Shown here one piece after another: positions 50,678 through 59,614 of a DNA stretch of 64,000 nucleotides. The notes under the pieces were generated by a model. The model was not told the DNA's origin and did no database searches. It saw only the letters and a program-made list of their open reading frames with translations. Position numbers and translations under genes: made by a program. Position 1 is the first letter of the stretch, and each line of letters opens with the position of its first letter. Source of the stretch: Oscillospiraceae bacterium (lineage in GTDB: Bacteria > Bacillota > Clostridia > Oscillospirales > Ruminococcaceae); NCBI GenBank assembly GCA_015067025.1, contig SVNC01000005.1, forward strand, positions 1 to 64,000, written 5' to 3'.

Positions 50678-52144
50678 ATGAACAGAGTACTGGCAATAGA
50701 TTTCGGTGCTTCAAGCGGCAGAGCGATAATCGGTGAATATGACGGAGACAAGATAACTCTTAAGGAGATACACCGCTTTTCAAACGATCCTGTAAACCTT
50801 GGTGGCACTATGTACTGGGATTTTTTAAGACTTTTTCATGAAATAAAGCAAAGTCTTATAAGATCCAAGGAATACGGGAAAGTAGACAGTCTTGCTATTG
50901 ATACCTGGGGCGTTGACTTCGGACTTATCGACAAAAAGGGAAGACTGCTTGAAAATCCCGTTCATTACCGTGACAGAAGAACAAACGGTATGGTAGGTGC
51001 AAGTGAAGAATTTATTTCACCTGACAGACTTTACGAGCTTACAGGCATACAGACAATGGAGATAAACTCAGCCTTTCAGCTTTTATCCCTTGTTAAAAAC
51101 CGCAGAGAGCTTATAAAAAGAGCGGATAAGCTTCTTATGATGCCGGATTTGTTTGCTTTTTTCTTAGGAGCAAAAAAGGTTGCGGAAATGTCCATTGCTT
51201 CCACCACACAGCTTTTTGAAGCGGATAGCAAGGAGTGGTCTGACGAGTGTATAAACTCTCTTGGTATCGAAAGACATCTTTTCCCCGAGATAGTAAACAG
51301 TGGTACTGTAATAGGCACGTTATCACCTGAAATATGTGAAGAGCTTGATATAGAGCCTATGAAGATAATAGCCACCTGCGGTCATGATACCCAGTCGGCT
51401 ATGGTGTCTGTACCTGCAAAGGAAAAGGATTTTGCATTCCTGTCCTGCGGTACCTGGTCACTGCTTGGTACAGAGCTTGACAGCCCTGTGATAAATAAAA
51501 GCTCCGCAGAGCTTAATGTATCAAACGAAACAGGCTATGGCGGAAAAACCTCGTTCTTGAAGAACATCATCGGACTATGGCTCATTCAGGAGAGCCGCAG
51601 ACAGTGGATGAGAGAGGGCAAGCAATACAGCTATATGGAGCTTGAAGAAATGGCAAAGAAAGCAGAACCCTTCAAATGCTTTATTGATCCCGATGCCCCC
51701 GAGTTTACACCTGCCGGTGATATCCCTGAAAGAATAAAGCAGTACTGTGAAAAGACTGGTCAGTACGTACCTGAGGATGATGGAGAAGTTATGCGTTGTA
51801 TATATGAAAGCCTTGCTTTAAAATACCGACAGAGCATAGCAGAGCTTGAAGCCTGCACGGGAAAAAGATTCAATACTCTTTATATGGTAGGCGGCGGTAC
51901 GAAGGACAGATTCTTGTCGCAGCTTACAGCTTGCTCTATCGGTAGAAAGGTGTATGCAGGACCTGTAGAAGCGACCTCCTTTGGTAATATAGCTGTACAG
52001 CTTATGTCTATCGGTGCTATAGAGAATATCGGAAAGGCAAGAGAAATAATCGCAAGGTCGGAAGTGCTTTACGAATTTCTGCCAAGTGATAAAGAGCTTT
52101 GGGACAAGGCATATGCAGATTATCTCAAAGTAACAAAAAAGTAA
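50678..52144 (+). CDS. Rhamnulokinase-type sugar kinase acting as fuculokinase
   Basis: 488 residues of the FGGY family, RhaB subgroup: AIDFGASSGRAIIGE (5-19), IDTWGVDFGL, PVHYRDRRT, CGHDTQSAM and GGGTKDRFLSQL. RhaB-type kinases replace FucK in the fucose clusters of several gut Firmicutes (family knowledge). Context with fucI, fucU and fucA indicates L-fuculose as substrate; L-rhamnulose remains possible. It begins 22 bases after fucI. Confidence 0.88.
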   Translation: MNRVLAIDFGASSGRAIIGEYDGDKITLKEIHRFSNDPVNLGGTMYWDFLRLFHEIKQSLIRSKEYGKVDSLAIDTWGVDFGLIDKKGRLLENPVHYRDRRTNGMVGASEEFISPDRLYELTGIQTMEINSAFQLLSLVKNRRELIKRADKLLMMPDLFAFFLGAKKVAEMSIASTTQLFEADSKEWSDECINSLGIERHLFPEIVNSGTVIGTLSPEICEELDIEPMKIIATCGHDTQSAMVSVPAKEKDFAFLSCGTWSLLGTELDSPVINKSSAELNVSNETGYGGKTSFLKNIIGLWLIQESRRQWMREGKQYSYMELEEMAKKAEPFKCFIDPDAPEFTPAGDIPERIKQYCEKTGQYVPEDDGEVMRCIYESLALKYRQSIAELEACTGKRFNTLYMVGGGTKDRFLSQLTACSIGRKVYAGPVEATSFGNIAVQLMSIGAIENIGKAREIIARSEVLYEFLPSDKELWDKAYADYLKVTKK

Positions 52145-52156
52145 AGGAATGATAAT

Positions 52157-52597
52157 ATGCTGAAAAATATACCTCCCATTCTTTCACCCGAGCTTTTGAA
52201 AGTCTTATGCGAAATGGGACACAGCGACAGAATAGTTATAGCAGACGGAAATTTTCCTGCTGAAAGTATGGGAAAGAATGCTATCGTTATAAGAGCAGAC
52301 GGTCACGGTGTACCCGAGCTTTTAGATGCTATTCTTCAGCTTTTCCCCCTCGACACCTATGTTGAAAAGCCTGTAAGTCTTATGCAGGTAATGAAGGGTG
52401 ATAATGCAAAAACTCCCATATGGGATACCTATAAGGAGATCGTATCAAAGTACGATGACAGAGGCACAAAGGCGATAGGCGAAATAGAGCGTTTTGAATT
52501 TTACGAACAGGCGAAGACCGCCTATGCGATAATAGCTACAGGCGAAACTGCTATATATGCAAATATAATGCTCCAGAAGGGCGTAGTAACGTTATAG
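52157..52597 (+). CDS. fucU: L-fucose mutarotase (FucU/RbsD family)
   Basis: 146 residues: LSPELLKVLCEMGHSDRIVI (9-28) with the catalytic His, GNFPAES, and the family end KTAYAIIATGETAIYANIML. It interconverts alpha and beta fucose so that FucI gets its preferred anomer. It begins 12 bases after the kinase gene in the fuc operon. Confidence 0.92.
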   Translation: MLKNIPPILSPELLKVLCEMGHSDRIVIADGNFPAESMGKNAIVIRADGHGVPELLDAILQLFPLDTYVEKPVSLMQVMKGDNAKTPIWDTYKEIVSKYDDRGTKAIGEIERFEFYEQAKTAYAIIATGETAIYANIMLQKGVVTL

Positions 52598-52646
52598 ACT
52601 TTGCCTGTGTAGCATGAAAAGAAACATAGTATAAAGGAGAATAACA

Positions 52647-53321
52647 ATGTACGAAGAGATAAAAGAAAAAATGGTAGAAGTCTGCCACAAGCTCTGGCAG
52701 AAGGGCTGGGTAGCGGCAAACGACGGCAACGTTACCGTAAAGGTAGCAGAGGGCAGATATCTTGCAACTCAGACGGGTGTCAGCAAAGCTGACATCACAC
52801 CCGACAAGATAGGTCTTATCGATGACGATTTCAATATCATTGAAGCTAAGGAAGGCTGGAGACCTTCATCAGAAGTAAAGATGCATTTAAGATGCTATAA
52901 GGAGCGTCCCGACGTGGGAGCGGTAGTACACGCACATCCTCCCGTATCAACAGGTTTTGCCTGCGCACATCTTCCTATGGACGATTACTGCATGATAGAA
53001 ACGGTTATCGGTGTAGGTTCAATTCCTCTTACTCCCTACGGCACACCCTCTACTTACGAAGTGCCCGAGGCTATTGCACCTTATCTTAAGGAGCACGATT
53101 GTATGCTCCTTGAAAACCACGGTGCTTTAACAGTTGGTGCTGATCTTACAACCGCTTACTACAGAATGGAAACTATGGAGCTTCAGGCTCAGATTTCTCT
53201 TGTAGCAAGACTTCTTGGCGGTGTAAAGGATATCGATAGAGATAACATCGACAGACTTGTTGGTATGAGAGGCCAGTACGGTGTAACAGGTAAGCATCCC
53301 GGTTACAAAAAGTATCAGTAA
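52647..53321 (+). CDS. fucA: L-fuculose-1-phosphate aldolase (class II)
   Basis: 224 residues of the class II aldolase/adducin family: GWVAANDGNVTVKV, TGVSKADI, the metal-binding HAHPPVSTGFA and LENHGALTVG, with the catalytic Glu before (PSSEVKMHL). It splits L-fuculose-1-phosphate into DHAP and L-lactaldehyde. Last gene of the operon before fucO. Paralogues act on rhamnulose phosphate or ribulose phosphate; context favours fuculose. Confidence 0.92.
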   Translation: MYEEIKEKMVEVCHKLWQKGWVAANDGNVTVKVAEGRYLATQTGVSKADITPDKIGLIDDDFNIIEAKEGWRPSSEVKMHLRCYKERPDVGAVVHAHPPVSTGFACAHLPMDDYCMIETVIGVGSIPLTPYGTPSTYEVPEAIAPYLKEHDCMLLENHGALTVGADLTTAYYRMETMELQAQISLVARLLGGVKDIDRDNIDRLVGMRGQYGVTGKHPGYKKYQ

Positions 53322-53378
53322 TGTTAGTGCAACATTTACATAAATGTTTTTGATAATATAAAACTTTTGTGAAAACTG

Positions 53379-53407
53379 TTGCAAATTGTTAGGAAATAGT
53401 GTATAAT
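53379..53407 (+). promoter_or_regulatory. fucO promoter
   Basis: TTGCAA (53379-53384), 17 bases, TATAAT (53402-53407). It sits between the fucA stop and the terminator-like hairpin at 53411. Confidence 0.7.
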
Positions 53408-53410
53408 TAA

Positions 53411-53442
53411 ATCCGATGGATTAAGTTCCATCGGATATTTTT
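53411..53442 (+). terminator. Terminator between fucA and fucO
   Basis: ATCCGATGGA (53411-53420) pairs with TCCATCGGAT (53427-53436), followed by ATTTTTAAG. Transcripts from the operon promoter would end here; those from the 53402 promoter begin inside the left arm and escape it. Confidence 0.75.
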
Positions 53443-53488
53443 AAGTCTATAATAAGGGTAACACCCTGATGAAAGGAATGGTCGTAAA

Positions 53489-54646
53489 ATGGCAAATCGT
53501 TTTATTCTTAATGAAACCTCATATTTTGGTGCTGGCGCAAGAGAGAATCTTGTTCCTGAAATAAAGGGTAGAGGTCTTAAAAAGGTTATGTTTGTAACTG
53601 ACGAAACACTTATCAAGTGCGGAGTAGCGGGAAAGGTTTCTGAGGAGCTTGACAAGGCTGGTATAGCTTATGAAACCTATGATGATATCAAGCCTAATCC
53701 TACAGTTGCAAACGTTCAGCAGGGTGTTGCAAGATATAAGGAGATGGGAGCAGACTCCATCGTAGCAGTTGGCGGCGGTTCTGTTATGGATACGGCAAAG
53801 GCTATCGGTATTATTATTGCAAATCCTGAATTTGCTGACGTTGTTTCTCTTGAAGGTGTTGCTGATACAAAGAACAAGAGTGTTCCTCTTATCGCACTTC
53901 CCACAACCTCAGGTACAGCGGCAGAGGTTACTATAAACTATGTAATCACAGATGAAGAAAACAAGAAAAAGATGGTTTGCGTTGACCCCAGAGATATCCC
54001 CGTTGTTGCTATCGTTGACAGCGATCTTATGATGGGTATGCCTAAGGGTCTTTGTGCATCAACAGGTATGGATGCTCTTACACATGCTATCGAAGGCTAC
54101 ATCACTAAGGGTGCTTGGGAGCTTTCAGATATGGTTGAAATTCGTGCTATCGAGCTTATCGGTGCATCTTTATATGACAGCGTTCAGGGTGATGCAAAGG
54201 CAAGAGAAACAATGGCACTCGCACAGTATGTTGCAGGTATGGGCTTCTCTAACGTAGGTCTTGGTATCGTACATTCTATGGCTCATCCTCTTGGTGCTTT
54301 CTATGATACGCCTCACGGTGTTGCGAATGCGCTTTTACTCCCCTATGTTCTTGAATATAATGCAGAAAGCCCCGCAAAGCCTAAGTTCAAGGCTATTGCA
54401 AAGGCAATGGGTGTAAAGGGAACAGAAAATATGACAGATGACGAAGGTGTAGCAGCAGCAATTGAAGCGATTCGTAAGCTTTCAGTTTCTATCGACATAC
54501 CTCAGAAGCTCTGTGAAATCGGCGTTAAGGAAGAAGATCTCGGAGCACTTTCAGTCGCAGCCTTCAATGATGTCTGCACAGGCGGTAATCCCAGAGAAAC
54601 CAGTGCTGCTGATATTCTTGAAATCTATAAGAAGGCTTATAAATAA
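53489..54646 (+). CDS. fucO: Lactaldehyde reductase / iron-containing alcohol dehydrogenase
   Basis: 385 residues. NAD binding: GGGSVMDTAKAIG (about 95-107) and ALPTTSGTAAEVT. The iron ligands are in STGMDALTHAIEGYIT, HSMAHPLGAFYDTPHG and the spacing fits FucO. It reduces L-lactaldehyde to 1,2-propanediol, regenerating NAD+ in anaerobic fucose use. It has its own promoter, separate from fucI-fucA. SD GAAAGGAA before ATG 53489. Confidence 0.9.
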   Translation: MANRFILNETSYFGAGARENLVPEIKGRGLKKVMFVTDETLIKCGVAGKVSEELDKAGIAYETYDDIKPNPTVANVQQGVARYKEMGADSIVAVGGGSVMDTAKAIGIIIANPEFADVVSLEGVADTKNKSVPLIALPTTSGTAAEVTINYVITDEENKKKMVCVDPRDIPVVAIVDSDLMMGMPKGLCASTGMDALTHAIEGYITKGAWELSDMVEIRAIELIGASLYDSVQGDAKARETMALAQYVAGMGFSNVGLGIVHSMAHPLGAFYDTPHGVANALLLPYVLEYNAESPAKPKFKAIAKAMGVKGTENMTDDEGVAAAIEAIRKLSVSIDIPQKLCEIGVKEEDLGALSVAAFNDVCTGGNPRETSAADILEIYKKAYK

Positions 54647-54651
54647 TTAGC

Positions 54652-54680
54652 TTGACTTTTAAGGCTAAAAGAAGTATAAT
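54652..54680 (+). promoter_or_regulatory. Promoter of the 36-residue protein
   Basis: TTGACT (54652-54657), 17 bases, TATAAT (54675-54680). Confidence 0.8.
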
Positions 54681-54712
54681 AGCAACTGTAATAATTTTTC
54701 GGGGGCAATAAA

Positions 54713-54823
54713 ATGAACGAAAAAAAGCAGAAAAGAAGAAAACTTATAATAAGAATAGGTGCTATGCTTCTTGCAATCGCAGTAATTGCAGGTGTTATTG
54801 TACAGAGCTTTTTCTATTTTTAA
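54713..54823 (+). CDS. Small single-pass membrane protein (36 aa)
   Basis: This gene was found by reading the sequence; it is too short for ordinary ORF lists. A strong promoter, CGGGGGC about seven bases before ATG 54713, 36 codons and a terminator make a complete unit. The peptide begins MNEKKQKRRKL (strongly basic, cytoplasmic) and then has one hydrophobic helix (residues 15-30) and an aromatic end. It resembles small membrane proteins such as DUF4044-like peptides, but no family is certain. Confidence 0.7.
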   Translation: MNEKKQKRRKLIIRIGAMLLAIAVIAGVIVQSFFYF

Positions 54824-54830
54824 AAAACAG

Positions 54831-54860
54831 AGCCGCACATCATTACGATGTGCGGCTTTA
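54831..54860. terminator. Bidirectional terminator
   Basis: AGCCGCACATC (54831-54841) pairs with GATGTGCGGCT (54847-54857), followed by TTAATATTT. It also ends the convergent kinase operon. Confidence 0.85.
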
Positions 54861-54864
54861 ATAT

Positions 54865-55758
54865 TTATATCGGTAGCTCTACCTTTATTGAAAAAATATC
54901 ATTTTCCGCTTTAGCAGATATTTTAACGTTCATCTTTTCGCAAAGTTTCTTAGCGATGGAAAGTCCCAATCCCGTTCCTTTTTCGTTTCTTGATTTATCC
55001 GCCTTATAAAATCTGTCAAAGATACGCGTTATATCGATTTCTATACTTTTATCGGATTTATTTTCACAGATGAACGTTGCAACTCCTTCACCTTTAGTGA
55101 GGGATATTTTTATGTCTGTACCATGAGTAAGTGCATTTTTCATTATGTTCTGAAATACTCTCATAAGTGCCTCGGTATTGCCGTTTATATAGACCTGTTC
55201 GTTGGGAATATCTATTACAGGTTCTGTTCCTCTTGCAGAAAAATCATCGTAGAAGGAAAGAGCTGAGGCGGTTACTATTTCAGTAAGGTTTACCTTTTCC
55301 GTTTCAAGGATAAAGCTTTCATCGTTAAGTTTCGCAAAGGTGAACAGTTCATCAAGGATACTATTCAGAGCATCTATGCGGTTTTTGATTACGTTTACGT
55401 ATCTGTTTCTGTCATCGTCGCTGATATCATTTTTTGACAAAAGCTGAAAGTATCCGTCAAGGGATGTGAGGGGAGTGCGGATATCGTGAGAAAGGCTTGT
55501 TATAGTTTCGCTTATCTCGTTTTCTTTCTGATATAAAGCACTTTTCTTTGTTTCTACCGAATTTACAAGACCGTTTATTTCTTCGATAAGCTGTTTTAAT
55601 TCCTTGTAATCATTAGAACTTGTCAGTTTCAGCCTTGTTTCGTTTTCCTTTATAAAGCGAAGCTGGCGGACAAGTCCGCCGACCTGCCGCCTGAAGCTTA
55701 TATGTAAGATTAAAACAAGAATAAGTAATATCGTTAATACGACTATCGCAATTTCCAT
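54865..55758 (-). CDS. Histidine kinase of an ABC-linked two-component system
   Basis: 297 residues: one membrane helix at the N-terminus (3-22) and no sensor domain, then HisKA with TSLSHDIRTPLTSLDGYF (phosphorylated His about 94) and HATPase with NIMKNALTHG and GTGLGLSIAKKLCE. Kinases lacking an extracellular sensor sense through a partner transporter (BceS-like). It is the last gene of the operon RR - ATPase - permease - kinase. Confidence 0.9.
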   Translation of the reverse strand: MEIAIVVLTILLILVLILHISFRRQVGGLVRQLRFIKENETRLKLTSSNDYKELKQLIEEINGLVNSVETKKSALYQKENEISETITSLSHDIRTPLTSLDGYFQLLSKNDISDDDRNRYVNVIKNRIDALNSILDELFTFAKLNDESFILETEKVNLTEIVTASALSFYDDFSARGTEPVIDIPNEQVYINGNTEALMRVFQNIMKNALTHGTDIKISLTKGEGVATFICENKSDKSIEIDITRIFDRFYKADKSRNEKGTGLGLSIAKKLCEKMNVKISAKAENDIFSIKVELPI

Positions 55759-56505
55759 TTAAATATCTCTTTTCTTTATAACAAGCATTGATAAAGCAAC
55801 CGAAATTACAAGATATACAAGGCTTACGATTACGCCCTTTGTTACAAAATCAGCAGCTGAGTAAAAATTGATCTGTGTCGTATAGTTTGTAACAAGATAA
55901 TCAGTAAGCTCTACGTTATTTGGGATGATTTCTTTTTCCTTAAGAAGATAAGATAGTGCATTGACGCTTGAATTAACGATTCCCATGCAGATCGCAAAGG
56001 CTGTAAGACATCCTAAAGCGTTGCTTCTTGAAAGCATAGCTATAAGAAGTACTATACTGATAATCGACATCCCTGAAAGGAACTGAAAACCAAGATAAGC
56101 AAAAACGCTCAGCATATCTAAATTCTGAACTAAAAGTTCTGCCTTAGGATTAATAATTACTGCAAGAAGATATATATCTAAAAATGATAAGATGGCAAAG
56201 ATAAGTACGATTGCAGAGGTGATAAGCTTTGAAAAATAGATATGTAATCTGCTTCCTGTAACGCTTACGGTATTTTTGATGTATCCGTTTTTATATTCTG
56301 CTGTAACTATAGCAGAGGTAGTGATGGTGGCACATATAAGAGGAAGCAAAGAACCTATAGAAGTAATTATACTTTCGGTGGAAATATTACCGGACGAACC
56401 TAATAATCCCACGAACAAAGCAAAGCCTACAGTACAGCCAAGCATTATAAATAAAGTTTTTCTATGAAAAAGTCTGTATATATCACTTCTTAAAACGTTA
56501 AGCAT
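55759..56505 (-). CDS. ABC transporter permease (ABC-2 type)
   Basis: 248 residues from ATG 56505 (GGAGG upstream, inside the end of the ATPase gene). About six membrane helices; the stretch TTSAIVTAEYKNGYIKNTVS after helix 2 is typical of ABC-2 lantibiotic-immunity/NatB-like permeases. Its ATPase partner is at 56498-57421. Likely role: export of, or resistance to, a peptide antibiotic or other membrane-active compound (inference from the two-component partner). Confidence 0.85.
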   Translation of the reverse strand: MLNVLRSDIYRLFHRKTLFIMLGCTVGFALFVGLLGSSGNISTESIITSIGSLLPLICATITTSAIVTAEYKNGYIKNTVSVTGSRLHIYFSKLITSAIVLIFAILSFLDIYLLAVIINPKAELLVQNLDMLSVFAYLGFQFLSGMSIISIVLLIAMLSRSNALGCLTAFAICMGIVNSSVNALSYLLKEKEIIPNNVELTDYLVTNYTTQINFYSAADFVTKGVIVSLVYLVISVALSMLVIKKRDI

Positions 56506-57421
56506 TTTTGTTACCTCCGTTTCCACCTACAAGCTCCACGTAATATTCTTCAAGAGATTTATTTGCAATTGAAATATGCGTAGTCCTTATACCCTTTAAA
56601 GCAAGCTCCATTGTAATATCGCCTGTTCTTTCGAGTTGTTCATAAATGTTGATAAAGCCGTTTTCGAGCACCTTGTAATTTGTAAAGCCCATTCCTTCAA
56701 GGATGGTACAGGTCTTAGCCGCGTCATCCGTCATAAGCTCAATTCTGCTTTCGCATTTTTCGCTGAGCTTTTCTGCGGAGATTTCTTCTACCATAACACC
56801 GTTATTGATTATACCGAATACTGTAGCGGTCTTTGCAAGCTCTTCAAGAATATGACTTGATATAATAAAGGTGATACCAAGCTCGTGATTGAGCTTTGTT
56901 ATCATTTCTCTCACTTCAATGATACCCTCAGGGTCAAGTCCGTTTATAGGCTCGTCAAGAATTACTATGTCAGGATTTCCTGCAAGTGCCATAGCCATAC
57001 CAAGACGCTGACGCATACCAAGTGAGAATTTTCCGGCAGGCTTTTTTCCTGTGTATGAGAGGTTTACAAGCTTTAATAGCTCATTCGGTACGTTCTTATC
57101 TCTGATACCAAGTTCAAGGCATTTTGTTCTTACGTTCTGATAGGCAGTCATATCAGGATAGATGCCGGGGTTTTCAACAAGTATCCCAATACGGGATTGA
57201 AGTCCCTTCATTTCCTGGGGGTTTTTTCCGAATACAGAGTATTCGCCCGACGTAGCGTCGGCAAGTCCGCTGATTATTCTGAGCAGTGTGGTCTTACCTG
57301 CACCGTTTTTACCGATAAGACCGTAAATATCACCTTTTTTTATATGTACGCTGACGTTATCGAGAGCTTTCTGTTTGCCGTATCTCTTGGTAAGATTATT
57401 TGTAGATAAAATGTAATCCAT
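56498..57421 (-). CDS. ABC transporter ATP-binding protein
   Basis: 307 residues with Walker A GKNGAGKTT (37-45), Q-loop, signature FSLGMRQRLG, Walker B DIVILDEPINGLDP and switch His in FIISSHILEEL. A C-terminal extension of about 90 residues is typical of BcrA/NatA-like drug and lantibiotic ATPases. It overlaps the permease gene by eight bases. It begins 89 bases after the response-regulator gene. Confidence 0.9.
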   Translation of the reverse strand: MDYILSTNNLTKRYGKQKALDNVSVHIKKGDIYGLIGKNGAGKTTLLRIISGLADATSGEYSVFGKNPQEMKGLQSRIGILVENPGIYPDMTAYQNVRTKCLELGIRDKNVPNELLKLVNLSYTGKKPAGKFSLGMRQRLGMAMALAGNPDIVILDEPINGLDPEGIIEVREMITKLNHELGITFIISSHILEELAKTATVFGIINNGVMVEEISAEKLSEKCESRIELMTDDAAKTCTILEGMGFTNYKVLENGFINIYEQLERTGDITMELALKGIRTTHISIANKSLEEYYVELVGGNGGNKNA

Positions 57422-57510
57422 AAGTATTTCCTTTCGTTTTCTGTTGTGTCTTTATTGTACAGCAGAATTTTAAATAAATCGCAAAGAAAAGTTTAAGAAA
57501 GTGTAAAGAA

Positions 57511-58188
57511 TTATTTTTTTAGCTTAAATCCTATGCCCCATACTGTTTCTATGTATTCCTTGTCCGAGTAGGATTTTAACTTCTTCCTTATATTACTTAT
57601 ATGTACGTTTATGGTTTTATCTTCACCGATATAATAGTCCTCCCAGGCGTAATCATATATAGCCTGTTTTGAAAAGACTTTATCCGGATTTTTTATAAGC
57701 AGCTCCATTATTTTAAATTCGTGTTTTGTAAGGTCTAAAGTGTTATCGTTTACCGATACAGTCATTGATGCGGTATCAAGAGATAATTCTTCAAAAATAA
57801 GCTTCTCCTGAATAAGACTACTCTCAGGAGAAAATCTTCTTAGCTGTACGGAAACTCTTGCGGTAAGTTCCTTTAGATCAAAGGGCTTTGTAATGTAATC
57901 CTCTGCACCCGAATCGAGAAGTTCTATCTTTGTATCAATGCTATCCTTTGCGGACATAATTATAACAGGTATGGGTTTTATTTTCTTGATTTCCTTCAAA
58001 AGCTCTTCGCCGTTTATACCAGGGAGCATTAAATCGAGAATTGCAAGAGAAAAGTCTTCGCTTTTAGTATATAAAAGACCCTCTGTCCCTGAATATGCCT
58101 GAATACATTCATGACCTGCACTGCTCAGCGTTTCCTTTACAAGAGCATTTATATCGTTGTCGTCTTCTACAATAAGAATTTTTGCCAT
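57511..58188 (-). CDS. OmpR-family response regulator
   Basis: 225 residues from ATG 58188 (AAGGTG upstream; the frame from 58197 is three codons longer). Receiver: ILIVEDDNDIN, phosphoacceptor Asp in LAILDLMLPGING, Lys in DYITKPFDL. C-terminal winged helix: LTKHEFKIMELLIKNPDKVF to TVWGIGFKLKK. It probably controls the ATPase-permease-kinase genes that follow. Confidence 0.92.
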   Translation of the reverse strand: MAKILIVEDDNDINALVKETLSSAGHECIQAYSGTEGLLYTKSEDFSLAILDLMLPGINGEELLKEIKKIKPIPVIIMSAKDSIDTKIELLDSGAEDYITKPFDLKELTARVSVQLRRFSPESSLIQEKLIFEELSLDTASMTVSVNDNTLDLTKHEFKIMELLIKNPDKVFSKQAIYDYAWEDYYIGEDKTINVHISNIRKKLKSYSDKEYIETVWGIGFKLKK

Positions 58189-58265
58189 TGCTGTCACCTT
58201 GTTTCAAAAAAATATACATTATTATATTGTAGCACAAAAGTGAAAAATGTCAAGAAAACAGAAAT

Positions 58266-58313
58266 ATCCGCAGAAATTCTGCGGATAAAAAGAAAACGCC
58301 CCGCATTGGGGCG
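58266..58313 (-). terminator. Tandem terminators of rpsT
   Basis: On the minus strand CGCCCC/GGGGCG (58313-58297, 5-base loop) is followed by TTTTCTTTTT. Then comes a second stem, ATCCGCAG/CTGCGGAT (58266-58286), also followed by a T-rich stretch. Confidence 0.8.
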
Positions 58314-58337
58314 AACTAATGTTAAATCATATTCCTA

Positions 58338-58580
58338 TTAGGAAGCTGCGTTTAACTTCTTTGCAAGCTGAGATTTTTTTCTTGCTGCAGCGTTCTTGTG
58401 GATAAGACCCTTTGCTGCTGCCTTGTCAACTGCTTTAACTGCAACCTTTACTGTATCTGCATTTGTGTTTTCGTCAGCCTTCTTGAGAACTGTCTTGAGA
58501 GCACTCTTTGTAGACTTGTTGCGAGCCTGCTTTGTAGCGTTAACTAAAACTCTTTTCTTTGCTGATTTAATGTTAGGCAC
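58338..58580 (-). CDS. rpsT: 30S ribosomal protein S20
   Basis: 80 residues. Start is GTG 58580 ([13 protein letters not shown], the invariant family start) with GGAGG eight bases upstream; another GTG three codons earlier lies too close to the site. Lys/Ala-rich helices and [19 protein letters not shown] near the end are typical of S20. It is followed by tandem terminators. Confidence 0.96.
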   Translation of the reverse strand: MPNIKSAKKRVLVNATKQARNKSTKSALKTVLKKADENTNADTVKVAVKAVDKAAAKGLIHKNAAARKKSQLAKKLNAAS

Positions 58581-58740
58581 TTGTGGCACCTCCTTACACT
58601 CTAACTTTTATACATATAATCATTGTTATATTTCACAGTACGCTCTATTATACCACGCTTTTTAGAAAAAAGCAAGTGTTTTTTTATTAAAATTTAAAAA
58701 AATATCGAATAAATAAAATTAATAAGGAGGCTGTTTTTCT

Positions 58741-59553
58741 ATGTTTTTCACAAATCGCACCGATTTGATGCTTGAACTGGCTGAAAATACCGGTCTTGCA
58801 GGGGATATTCACACTAAATACGATCTAAAAGGAGTATGCGTTACTAAAACGGTTATAGGAAAAAAAGAAGGTCTTTTGATAAATAAACCTTGTGGGGTTT
58901 ACTATACAGTTACTTCACCCATAATTCCCGATAGCAAAAGAGAGGTAAATGCAATTGCAACAGTTTTAAGTGAGGTTATAAATAGTCAATATAAAAAAAG
59001 ACCTCGTTTTTTAGTAGCAGGACTTGGTAATCCCGATATATCCGCAGACAGCCTTGGATTTAGAGTTGCTGAAAAGGTGCTTGCAACTTCATCCTTTTTA
59101 AAAGAAAGCGAAAATAAAAATATTTTCGGCGACGTATCGGTAATAAAGACTGATGTTTGTGCAAATTCAGGTATAGACAGCTCCTTGCAGATAAAGCTTG
59201 TTTCAAAGGGGATAGGTGCTGATATCGTGATAGCTGTTGACAGTCTTGCCTGCAGCTCCTTTGACAGATTGTTCAGCACCGTTCAGATAACCGACAGCGG
59301 AATACATCCCGGCAGTGGTGCAGGAAATCCACGAAAGGCACTTGATTATAAAGAATTATCCGTTCCCGTTATTGCTATAGGCGTCCCTACGGTGCTTGAA
59401 CAGCTATATAATGGCAGAAGGCATATTGTCACCCGTCACGATACGGATTTATGTGTAAAGAGATTTTCTTTTATAATATCAAGGGCTTTGAATAAAGCTC
59501 TTAATCCCAAAATCAGCGAAGAAGAACTTACAGAGCTTATAGATTTTTCTTAA
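58741..59553 (+). CDS. gpr: Germination protease
   Basis: 270 residues of the GPR family (peptidase A25), which degrades small acid-soluble spore proteins in germination. RTDLMLELAE near the start matches the RTDLA cleavage-like region; RFLVAGLGNPDISADSLGFRV, IGADIVIAVDSLAC and TDSGIHPGSGAGNPRK are strong markers. Bacillus GPR has about 370 residues, so this is a short form. It precedes spoIIP as in other spore formers. TAAGGAGG upstream. Confidence 0.93.
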   Translation: MFFTNRTDLMLELAENTGLAGDIHTKYDLKGVCVTKTVIGKKEGLLINKPCGVYYTVTSPIIPDSKREVNAIATVLSEVINSQYKKRPRFLVAGLGNPDISADSLGFRVAEKVLATSSFLKESENKNIFGDVSVIKTDVCANSGIDSSLQIKLVSKGIGADIVIAVDSLACSSFDRLFSTVQITDSGIHPGSGAGNPRKALDYKELSVPVIAIGVPTVLEQLYNGRRHIVTRHDTDLCVKRFSFIISRALNKALNPKISEEELTELIDFS

Positions 59554-59614
59554 AGTAATAAAATGACTTGTCCTGACATATATGTTTAACATATCTGAAA
59601 GGACGGTAATAGTT

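Noticed and set aside
58741-59553. gpr considered a truncated pseudogene because it is short
   Set aside because: The main family motifs are present and start and stop are clean; a short clostridial form is more likely.
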